From an uncultured Prevotella sp. (GTDB taxonomy: Bacteria > Bacteroidota > Bacteroidia > Bacteroidales > Bacteroidaceae): a stretch of DNA of 5,348 nt. Shown in pieces: positions 1 through 5,348 of this stretch. The number at the start of each line of letters is the position of its first letter. Position 1 is the stretch's first letter. The notes beneath the pieces were generated by a model, which did not search any database, was not told the DNA's origin, and saw only the letters and a program-made list of their open reading frames with translations. The DNA is taken from assembly GCA_900318855.1 (NCBI GenBank), contig ONMG01000107.1, forward strand, positions 1 through 5,348, given 5' to 3'. The translations under genes and the position numbers were made by a program.

Positions 1-17
1 AACATAGTTAAAAGACC

Positions 18-49
18 TTTTGCGTACCCCAAAATTAGGGTATGCAAAG
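18..49. repeat. Inverted repeat over the left-edge promoter, possible operator
   Basis: Bases 18-29 (TTTTGCGTACCC) pair with 38-49 (GGGTATGCAAAG) around an 8-base loop, CAAAATTA. This gives 12 pairs, two of them G-T. The right arm overlaps a predicted leftward -7 element at 45-52, and the start point would fall near the loop, so only half of the hairpin would be transcribed. That favours a DNA-level operator over an RNA structure. Neither side has the uninterrupted T-run of a normal intrinsic terminator. The alternative is a weak terminator for a gene outside the window. Confidence 0.5.
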
Positions 50-75
50 ATACAAAATATTGTTTATCAATCAAT
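45..75 (-). promoter_or_regulatory. Predicted Bacteroidota-type promoter reading off the left edge
   Basis: On the minus strand, 52-45 reads TATCTTTG, an exact match to the TAnnTTTG -7 consensus of Bacteroidota. At 75-72 it reads ATTG, three of four bases of the TTTG -33 element, with a 19-nt spacer, which is within the usual range. Transcription would start near base 38-40 and run leftward into a gene not contained here. The surrounding DNA is AT-rich, so a chance match is possible. Confidence 0.45.
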
Positions 76-124
76 TACAAAATGGACTTTTTTGAGTGAC
101 GAAGTCAGGAAAGAATGGTGAGAT

Positions 125-187
125 AGGAAAAAGAAAGTCCACGACTGCCGGAGAGGTCAAAGGTATGAGACTTCCCGACGGTCGTGG
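125..187 (-). terminator. Intrinsic terminator of the gltX-waaA transcript
   Basis: Read on the minus strand, a stem starts 20 nt after the waaA stop codon. Bases 187-181 (CCACGAC) pair perfectly with 145-139 (GTCGTGG). The stem continues inward with further G-C and G-T pairs, broken by a C-A and an A-C mismatch and one bulge, to a loop of about 10 nt near 159-168. The 3' arm is followed at once by ACTTTCTTTTTCCT (138-125), a T-rich tract. Position, orientation and tract all fit rho-independent termination of leftward transcription. The plus-strand side lacks a T-tract, so it is probably unidirectional. Confidence 0.78.
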
Positions 188-207
188 ATATAACACTGCG
201 AGATGGA

Positions 208-1425
208 TTATCCGAACACGCTCTTGATAATCATCTCGGTGGCTCCCGTACAGCTTTTCACAAAGTCGCCGGCTTTCTTCCCAGCACTTTGAAGCTCATC
301 GGGATGGGCATGAAACCTATCCATTAAGGCGGCAAAACTGGTGTAATCCCGGATTTCGAATCCGCCTCCGGCCTTAATGAGTCCTCTGGCTTCCTGGAAG
401 CGTTGGTTATTGGGGCCGAAAATCACCGGCATGTTCCACACGCCCGCTTCGAGCACATTATGGATGCCCACGCCAAATCCTCCACCTACGTAGGCCACCT
501 GGCCATAATGGTAGACCGAAGAGAGAAGTCCATAGCAATTGATTATCAGGCACTCGGCCTTGGCTGCCTCCTCGGGTGTGGTCACCGTATAGCACACCGT
601 ATAGCGCTTGAGTCTGCCCAATAGTTTCTGCAGTCTGTCTTCATTCACCACATGGGGCGCAATGATGATGCGCCACTCAGGATGGGCGTTGAAGTACTCC
701 ACGAAGATGTCCTCGTCGGGCTCCCAACTTGAACCTGCCACAAACACCGGATGGCCCTTGCTGAAGGCCTCAACGATGGGGAGGTGCTTGCTCGTGGCTT
801 TTATCTGGAGCACGCGGTCGAAGCGGGTGTCGCCGACCACCTCCACCTGTTGTACGCCTATGGTTGACAGCAGCTGCCGGCTCTGCTCATTCTGCACGAA
901 GAACTTGGTGAAGCATCCGAGCACCTTGGTGTACTGATGTCCATACCACCGGAAGAAAATCTGTCCGGGGCGGAAGATACTCGAAACACTGTAAGTGGGC
1001 ACACCACGGTGACGAAGAATGTGGAGATAGTTGTACCAGAACTCATACTTGATGAAGAATGCCATTACCGGCCTCACTGTGCGCAGGAACCGGCGGGCAT
1101 TGCGAACGGTGTCGAGGGGCAGATAACAGACGATGTCGGCCCCCTGATAGTCCTTCCTCACTTCATAGCCCGAGGGGGAGAAGAAGGTGAGGAGTATCTT
1201 GTACTCTGGATGCAACCGACGGATGCTCTCTATCAAAGGACGTCCCTGCTCAAATTCGCCAAGCGAGGCTGCATGGAACCAAATATACTTGGCTTCAGGG
1301 TCCACCTTCTCACGGAGCAAGGGAAGGGTGCGGTGTTCACCCTTCCACATTCTCTTTACCTTGTGGTCGAAGATGCTGGCTATGGCCACACCGGCGACCA
1401 AAAGGTTCATCAACAGATTATACAC
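208..1425 (-). CDS. waaA: 3-deoxy-D-manno-octulosonic acid (Kdo) transferase
   Basis: WaaA (KdtA, glycosyltransferase family 30) moves Kdo from CMP-Kdo to the lipid A precursor on the cytoplasmic face of the inner membrane, linking lipid A to the LPS core. The 405-aa product matches the usual family length. A hydrophobic N-terminal segment (about residues 3-18) is the expected membrane anchor and is followed by a basic stretch. The N-terminal domain carries HAASLGEFEQ (51-60), in which Glu57 corresponds to the family's catalytic glutamate, and KYEFW (126-130). The C-terminal nucleotide-binding domain has GSSWEPDED (231-239), APHVVNEDR (256-264) and the signature GGGFGVGIHNVLEAG (314-328) leading to FGPNNQRFQEA (336-346). 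The start is GTG at 1425-1423, with an in-frame TAA 12 nt upstream. I keep it because Bacteroidota homologues commonly begin MYN; an ATG at codon 6 (1410-1408) is the alternative. No Shine-Dalgarno sequence is visible. It is the second gene of a probable gltX-waaA operon. Whether one or two Kdo residues are added cannot be told from the sequence. Confidence 0.96.
   Translation of the reverse strand: MYNLLMNLLVAGVAIASIFDHKVKRMWKGEHRTLPLLREKVDPEAKYIWFHAASLGEFEQGRPLIESIRRLHPEYKILLTFFSPSGYEVRKDYQGADIVCYLPLDTVRNARRFLRTVRPVMAFFIKYEFWYNYLHILRHRGVPTYSVSSIFRPGQIFFRWYGHQYTKVLGCFTKFFVQNEQSRQLLSTIGVQQVEVVGDTRFDRVLQIKATSKHLPIVEAFSKGHPVFVAGSSWEPDEDIFVEYFNAHPEWRIIIAPHVVNEDRLQKLLGRLKRYTVCYTVTTPEEAAKAECLIINCYGLLSSVYHYGQVAYVGGGFGVGIHNVLEAGVWNMPVIFGPNNQRFQEARGLIKAGGGFEIRDYTSFAALMDRFHAHPDELQSAGKKAGDFVKSCTGATEMIIKSVFG
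583..606. repeat. 12-bp in-frame tandem duplication inside waaA
   Basis: Bases 583-594 and 595-606 are two adjacent 12-mers, CACCGTATAGCA and CACCGTATAGCG, that differ only in the last base. On the coding strand they read CGC TAT ACG GTG then TGC TAT ACG GTG, encoding RYTV-CYTV (WaaA residues 274-281). The codons are identical apart from the first, which suggests recent duplication by slippage more than selection for a repeated peptide. The reading frame is preserved. Confidence 0.7.
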
Positions 1426-1444
1426 GGAAATAATTATTTAGTCA

Positions 1445-2992
1445 TCAGGATTCAGCACTCAGTTTGGCTTTAAGCCCGGGAATCACCTCTATACCGTGGA
1501 GCAAGCGGCGCAGCGTCTCCTCCTTGCCAAGGAAAGCAGAGATGTCGAACATACCCGGTCCTTTGCCGATGCCCACCAAAGCAAGCCGGAAGGCATTCAT
1601 CACATCACCCAATTTATAGCCTTTGTCCTCGACCCACTGCATCACTACCTTCTCCTGTCCTTCCACTGAGAAGTCGTCGATATTCTGAAGTACGTCGGCC
1701 AGCTCTGTCATCTGCTGGGTGGAGCAGTCTTTCCAGCGCTTCTTCACGGTTTTAGCGTCGAAGTCGGCAGGAGCAATGAAAAAGAAGGAACAGAGGGGCC
1801 ACAACTCCTTGACAAAACTCACACGGTCCTTCATCATGTGCACCACCTGGCGCACGCGCTCGAACGACTCGTCGACACCATTATTGGCCACAATGGGTGC
1901 AAAGAGACGGGCTATCTCGTCGTCGCTCTTGCGAAGAATATACTCGTGGTTAAACCAGATGCCCTTCTGATAATCGAACTTGGCACCACTCTTCGAGCAC
2001 TTTGTGATGTCGAACACCTTCACAAGCTCGTCGAGCGAGAAGAGCTCTTGCTCAGTGCCGGGATTCCACCCAAGCAGGGCAAGGAAATTGATGACAGCCT
2101 CAGGGAAGTAGCCACTCTCCCGATAGCCCGACGACACCTCCCCCGTCTTGGGATCATGCCACTCGAGCGGAAACACGGGGAAGCCGAGCCGGTCGCCATC
2201 ACGCTTCGACAGCTTGCCCTTGCCTTCGGGCTTGAGCAGCAGAGGCAGGTGGGCAAAGCGCGGCATCGTGTCCTCCCAGCCAAAAGCCCTATAGAGCAGC
2301 ACGTGAAGCGGTGCGGAAGGCAGCCACTCCTCGCCTCGAATGACGTGAGAAATCTCCATGAGGTGGTCGTCGACAATATTGGCCAAATGATAGGTGGGCA
2401 ACTCATCAGCACTCTTATAGAGCACCTTGTCGTCGAGAATATCGCTCTTGATGCAGACATCACCACGAATCATGTCGTTCACATGAACCTCGATGCCGGG
2501 CTCCACAAGGAAACGCACCACATACTGTTCGCCTTCCTCAATGCGTCGCTTAACCTCATCGGCACTCATTGTGAGCGAATTCTTCATTTGCATGCGAGTA
2601 TGAGCATCGTATTGGAAATTGCTCTCACTCTCGCGCTTGGCCTCCAACTCCTCAGGGGTATCGAAAGCATAATAGGCCTTGCCACTATCAAGAAGCTGCT
2701 GAACATACTTCTTATAAATATCACGACGCTCACTCTGACGATAGGGACCATGCGAGCCTCCAAAGCTCACCCCCTCGTCAAACTGGATGCCCAGCCAGCG
2801 AAAAGATTCGAGAATATATTCTTCGGCTCCCGGCACAAAACGATGGGTGTCAGTGTCTTCAATGCGAAATACAAGGTCGCCGCCATGCTGGCGGGCAAAC
2901 AAATAATTATAGAGGGCCGTACGCACTCCACCAATGTGAAGGGGCCCTGTAGGACTGGGTGCAAACCGCACTCTCACTCTCCTGTCAGACAT
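1445..2992 (-). CDS. gltX: Glutamyl-tRNA synthetase
   Basis: GltX is a cytoplasmic class I aminoacyl-tRNA synthetase that joins glutamate to tRNA-Glu using ATP. The 515-aa product has the class I signature at 10-22 (FAPSPTGPLHIGG, the HIGH motif being HIGG), IEDTD (44-48), the glutamate/tRNA-binding stretch ELPTYHLANIVDDH (197-210) followed by RGEEWLPSAPLH (219-230), and KLSKRDGD (260-267) as the KMSKS loop. The C-terminal third is the helical anticodon-binding part, so this is a full-length GluRS and not the short GluQ-RS paralogue. After the KMSKS loop comes a segment (about 270-302, with HDPKTGEVSSGYRESGY) that I recall as typical of Bacteroidota enzymes. The start is ATG at 2992-2990, giving MSDRRVRVRFAPSPTG. 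A longer frame from TTG at 3025 is unlikely because that TTG lies inside the predicted -7 element, whereas the ATG has AAGGA 6 nt upstream. waaA follows after 19 nt, consistent with an operon. Confidence 0.97.
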   Translation of the reverse strand: MSDRRVRVRFAPSPTGPLHIGGVRTALYNYLFARQHGGDLVFRIEDTDTHRFVPGAEEYILESFRWLGIQFDEGVSFGGSHGPYRQSERRDIYKKYVQQLLDSGKAYYAFDTPEELEAKRESESNFQYDAHTRMQMKNSLTMSADEVKRRIEEGEQYVVRFLVEPGIEVHVNDMIRGDVCIKSDILDDKVLYKSADELPTYHLANIVDDHLMEISHVIRGEEWLPSAPLHVLLYRAFGWEDTMPRFAHLPLLLKPEGKGKLSKRDGDRLGFPVFPLEWHDPKTGEVSSGYRESGYFPEAVINFLALLGWNPGTEQELFSLDELVKVFDITKCSKSGAKFDYQKGIWFNHEYILRKSDDEIARLFAPIVANNGVDESFERVRQVVHMMKDRVSFVKELWPLCSFFFIAPADFDAKTVKKRWKDCSTQQMTELADVLQNIDDFSVEGQEKVVMQWVEDKGYKLGDVMNAFRLALVGIGKGPGMFDISAFLGKEETLRRLLHGIEVIPGLKAKLSAES

Positions 2993-2998
2993 ATATTT

Positions 2999-3003
2999 TC
3001 CTT
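2999..3003 (-). promoter_or_regulatory. Ribosome binding site that fixes the gltX start
   Basis: On the minus strand the sequence AAGGA lies 6 nt upstream of the ATG at 2992-2990, an ideal Shine-Dalgarno position. It supports the internal ATG over the TTG 33 nt upstream, which has no such site and would be at or before the predicted transcription start. Strong Shine-Dalgarno sequences are uncommon in Bacteroidota, so its presence is informative. Confidence 0.65.
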
Positions 3004-3022
3004 GACTTGATATTTTAACATG

Positions 3023-3030
3023 CAAAAATA
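3023..3030 (-). promoter_or_regulatory. Predicted promoter -7 element for gltX-waaA
   Basis: The minus strand reads TATTTTTG, an exact TAnnTTTG match, about 30 nt upstream of the gltX ATG. A start point five to seven bases downstream would give a 5' leader of roughly 25 nt that includes the AAGGA site. No TTTG-like -33 element is found 19-21 nt further upstream (the bases there are AGCC or similar), so the promoter is only half supported by sequence. Confidence 0.5.
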
Positions 3031-3033
3031 ATA

Positions 3034-3064
3034 CTTTTCTTTCGACTATTGGCTTTTCTTTTCG
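3034..3064. repeat. Two direct copies of CTTTTCTTT(T)CG in the divergent promoter region
   Basis: CTTTTCTTTCG (3034-3044) recurs as CTTTTCTTTTCG (3053-3064), with the starts 19 bp apart. The first copy covers the weak -33 match of the rightward promoter, and the second abuts its -7 element. The DNA is pyrimidine-rich on the plus strand, which raises the chance of coincidence. Paired regulator sites are a possibility but not shown. Confidence 0.4.
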
Positions 3065-3072
3065 TATTTTTG
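3041..3072 (+). promoter_or_regulatory. Predicted promoter of the 7TM-HD gene
   Basis: TATTTTTG at 3065-3072 matches the TAnnTTTG -7 consensus exactly. TTCG at 3041-3044, with a 20-nt spacer, matches the TTTG -33 element at three of four positions. The start point would be near 3078, leaving a leader of about 28 nt before the ATG at 3106. That leader is A-rich and has no Shine-Dalgarno sequence, which is common in Bacteroidota. Confidence 0.6.
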
Positions 3073-3105
3073 CCTCTCAATAGAACATAATAAGCTCAGA
3101 CACCC

Positions 3106-5298
3106 ATGTTTCAGACAAAAGAAGAACATTTCTGGCGTAATATGCTGACAAGGACAGCCATGGTATTGTCCACTGTGGCTCTCATTACGTGGTTCCTGCC
3201 CAGAACCGAGCATCCACAAATACACTATGATATCGGCAAGCCCTGGCCCTACAGCTCATTCATTGCCAAATTTGATTTCCCCATCTACAAGACCGATGAA
3301 ACCATAAAGAAAGAACAGGACTCCATCGTAAAAATGTTCCAGCCCTACTACAACTATGATGCAAACGTAGAGGAGCAGAACATAGCCAAATTTCGTGCCG
3401 ACTTTGCAACAGGCATCCCCGGAGTGCCGGCCAACTTCAAGAATCTCATCATCGACCGCCTGCACCGGCTCTACCAGAACGGCATCGTCAGCGCGCCCAA
3501 CTATAACACACTGCTCCAAGACTCCACCACCATGCTGCGGGTCATCAATGGGAAGGAAGCGCAAAGCACGCCGGCAAGCTGCCTGTATTCCACACGTTCG
3601 GCCTACGAGACACTATTCTCCGATGAGCACATCGCACAACACCGGCAAGCCTTGCAGCGCTGCAATCTGAACGACTACATTGAGCCGAACCTGCTCTACA
3701 ACCGCCAAAAGAGTGTTTCCGAGCTCAACGACATACTCAGCGGCATACCCATTGCAAGCGGCATGGTGCTCAACGGGCAAAAGATTATCGACCGGGGTGA
3801 CATTGTGGATGAATACACCTATCGGGTGCTCAGCTCCTATGAGCGGGTGCTTCAGCAGCGCAGCACCGACACTCACGAGATGCTGCCCACACTGGCCGGA
3901 CAGTCGATTTACGTGCTGTTGCTCGTTGTACTGTTCACACTCTATCTGGCACTCTTCCGCAAAGACTATTTCAACAAGCCGCGCAGCATCACCATGCTGT
4001 ACTCGATGATTACGCTCTTCCCGATTCTTGTATCGCTGATGATGCGCCACAACTTCTTCAGCGTCTACATCATCCCCTTTGCCATGGTGCCCATCTTTGC
4101 CCGTGTGTTCATGGACTCGCGCACAGCCTTCATCACACACGTCACCATGGTACTCATCTGTGCCGCAGCTGTTAAATACCAGTATGAGTTCATCATCATC
4201 CAGCTTGTAGCAGGATTGATGGCTATTTACTCCCTGCGCGAGCTCAACCGTCGGGCACAGGTATTCAAGACCGCCATACTTGTAACGCTGGGCAGCATGC
4301 TTGTCTACTTCACGCTACAGCTGATGACGAACAACGGCATTGACAAGATGGACACCGACATGTACTATCATTTCACGGCCAATGGCATACTGGTGCTACT
4401 CGCCTATCCTCTGATGTATCTCATCGAGAAAGCATTCGGGTTCACCTCCAACGTCACCCTCTTCGAGCTCTCCAACACCAACCGCGGTCTTCTGCGAAAT
4501 CTGAGCGAAATAGCTCCCGGCACCTTCCAGCACTCCATCACCGTGGGCAATCTCGCATCAGAGATAGCCAACAAAATTGGTGCCAACAGCCTGCTCGTAC
4601 GTACGGGCGCACTTTATCACGACATCGGAAAGATGGCCAATCCGGTGTTCTTCACTGAGAACCAGGCCGGCGTCAATCCTCATGAGAAGATGACGTGCAA
4701 GGAGAGTGCCCGTATCATCATCAGCCATGTGACCGAGGGAGTGAAAATTGCAGAGAAATACGGGCTACCTCAATTCATCAAAGACTTCATACTCACACAC
4801 CAAGGACGCGGACTGGCCAAATACTTCTATATAAAATACAAGAACGAGCATCCCAACGAAGAAGTCGACAAAGAGGCTTTCATGTATCCTGGGCCCAATC
4901 CTTTCACACGCGAACAGGCTATCCTGATGATGGCCGACGCTGTGGAGGCAGCCTCGAGGTCGCTGAAAGAATACACGGAGGAAAGCATCAGTGAGCTGGT
5001 GAACCGCATCATCGACGAACAAGTGAGCGAGGGATTCTTCACCGACTGTCCCATCACTTTCCGCGACATCAAACAGGCCAAACAGGTCCTTATAGAGCGT
5101 CTGAAGGCCATCTACCACACCCGCATCTCTTACCCCAAACTCAAAACCGGCGAGGAGGATCAACTGGGCCCAACGCTAAAGAAGAGCATCGACGTTGAGC
5201 CGTCCGATTTAGTCCACACACGGGATGCTTCAGCATCGGAGCTGCAAGTAGAGACAAAAGCACCAGGCGATGTCGCCCCCGACGCCTCAGCCAAATAA
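3106..5298 (+). CDS. pgpH: 7TM-HD family protein, probable cyclic-di-AMP phosphodiesterase (PgpH-type)
   Basis: PgpH-type proteins are inner-membrane phosphodiesterases whose cytoplasmic HD domain hydrolyses c-di-AMP to pApA. This 730-aa protein has the full architecture. One N-terminal membrane segment (about 16-32) precedes an extracytoplasmic 7TMR-HDED-type domain (about 33-263) that includes GMVLNGQKIIDRGDIVDE (219-236). Seven further hydrophobic segments follow, near 266-284, 297-311, 317-335, 340-357, 360-377, 386-405 and 422-440. The C-terminal HD domain (about 455-670) keeps all expected metal and catalytic residues: His476 (QHSITVGN), His505-Asp506 (HDIG), His541, His565 (THQGRG) and Asp611 (ADAVEA). 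The last 45 or so residues are polar, low in complexity and probably disordered. The ATG at 3106 begins MFQTKEEHFW directly before the first membrane segment, and a promoter lies at a suitable distance. The gene is divergent from gltX. The substrate is inferred from family, and another nucleotide or second messenger cannot be excluded. No c-di-AMP cyclase is in the window. Confidence 0.93.
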   Translation: MFQTKEEHFWRNMLTRTAMVLSTVALITWFLPRTEHPQIHYDIGKPWPYSSFIAKFDFPIYKTDETIKKEQDSIVKMFQPYYNYDANVEEQNIAKFRADFATGIPGVPANFKNLIIDRLHRLYQNGIVSAPNYNTLLQDSTTMLRVINGKEAQSTPASCLYSTRSAYETLFSDEHIAQHRQALQRCNLNDYIEPNLLYNRQKSVSELNDILSGIPIASGMVLNGQKIIDRGDIVDEYTYRVLSSYERVLQQRSTDTHEMLPTLAGQSIYVLLLVVLFTLYLALFRKDYFNKPRSITMLYSMITLFPILVSLMMRHNFFSVYIIPFAMVPIFARVFMDSRTAFITHVTMVLICAAAVKYQYEFIIIQLVAGLMAIYSLRELNRRAQVFKTAILVTLGSMLVYFTLQLMTNNGIDKMDTDMYYHFTANGILVLLAYPLMYLIEKAFGFTSNVTLFELSNTNRGLLRNLSEIAPGTFQHSITVGNLASEIANKIGANSLLVRTGALYHDIGKMANPVFFTENQAGVNPHEKMTCKESARIIISHVTEGVKIAEKYGLPQFIKDFILTHQGRGLAKYFYIKYKNEHPNEEVDKEAFMYPGPNPFTREQAILMMADAVEAASRSLKEYTEESISELVNRIIDEQVSEGFFTDCPITFRDIKQAKQVLIERLKAIYHTRISYPKLKTGEEDQLGPTLKKSIDVEPSDLVHTRDASASELQVETKAPGDVAPDASAK

Positions 5299-5348
5299 GT
5301 TCACTATTACTATAAAACGAATCGTAACCATTCAATTTTGGCCGTCTT

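Larger units (their letters stand above)
3022..3073. repeat. 9-bp inverted repeat formed by the two divergent -7 elements
   Basis: GCAAAAATA (3022-3030) and TATTTTTGC (3065-3073) are perfect reverse complements separated by 34 bp. Each arm contains the -7-like element of the promoter facing outward on its side. The symmetry may simply reflect two copies of the same consensus, but the match extends one base beyond it and all nine positions agree. Confidence 0.6.

Noticed and set aside
51..83. TACAAAAT occurring twice (51-58 and 76-83)
   Set aside because: A simple AT-rich 8-mer repeated in AT-rich spacer is easily due to chance, and only the CAAAGATA/CAAT pair has promoter-like spacing.
1..207. 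Small RNA or tRNA in the left spacer
   Set aside because: No cloverleaf or conserved RNA motif was seen. The hairpin at 139-187 is explained as the waaA terminator and the one at 18-49 lies on a promoter.
937..1473. Plus-strand open frame of 178 codons opposite waaA
   Set aside because: Antisense to the conserved GT30 coding region, with no recognisable domain and no promoter or ribosome binding site noted ahead of it.
1838..3010. Long plus-strand open frame of 390 codons opposite gltX
   Set aside because: It lies almost wholly antisense to a clearly recognised gene, has no family-like motifs, and is rich in His, Leu and Ile as expected for a mirrored frame. It is a codon-composition shadow.
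3613..4140. Minus-strand open frame of 175 codons inside the 7TM-HD gene
   Set aside because: His- and Glu-rich antisense frame overlapping the periplasmic and membrane regions of a conserved protein; best explained as a shadow.
5299..5348. Possible promoter or terminator after the 7TM-HD gene
   Set aside because: CAATTTTG (5333-5340) misses the first base of TAnnTTTG, and only TTAC lies at the -33 position. No stem with a T-run is visible in these 50 bases, so neither can be supported.

Overview
The window looks like ordinary chromosomal DNA of a Bacteroidota species, most likely Bacteroidales and Prevotella-like. Three things point there: the protein sequences themselves, AT-rich intergenic DNA between GC-richer genes, and promoter-like TAnnTTTG elements (the Bacteroidota -7 consensus) upstream of the genes. 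The genus is inferred, not proven. The window holds three complete genes, no RNA genes, no mobile elements and no CRISPR array.

Layout. Bases 1-207 are non-coding. They contain a predicted leftward promoter overlapping a 12-bp-arm inverted repeat, which would serve a gene beyond the left edge, and then a strong hairpin followed by a T-rich tract that should terminate the leftward waaA transcript. Bases 208-1425 (minus) are waaA/kdtA, the Kdo transferase of lipopolysaccharide synthesis. Bases 1445-2992 (minus) are gltX, glutamyl-tRNA synthetase. Only 19 nt separate gltX from waaA and no terminator lies between them, so they probably form a gltX-waaA operon. Bases 2993-3105 are a divergent intergenic region of 113 bp, with a -7-like element on each strand; the two elements form a perfect 9-bp inverted repeat. 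Bases 3106-5298 (plus) encode a 730-aa membrane protein of the 7TM-HD (PgpH-type) family, a probable cyclic-di-AMP phosphodiesterase. The last 50 bases (5299-5348) are non-coding and show no convincing terminator or promoter.

How the genes relate. gltX charges tRNA-Glu, waaA adds Kdo to the lipid A precursor, and the HD protein probably degrades c-di-AMP, a second messenger tied to turgor and envelope state in other bacteria. They are housekeeping or signalling genes and do not form one evident pathway. The shared divergent promoter region could allow coordinated control, but the sequence does not show that it does. I found no convincing undescribed system. The points most worth checking are the compact divergent promoter region, the palindrome over the left-edge promoter, a 12-bp in-frame tandem duplication in waaA, and the corrected start of gltX.
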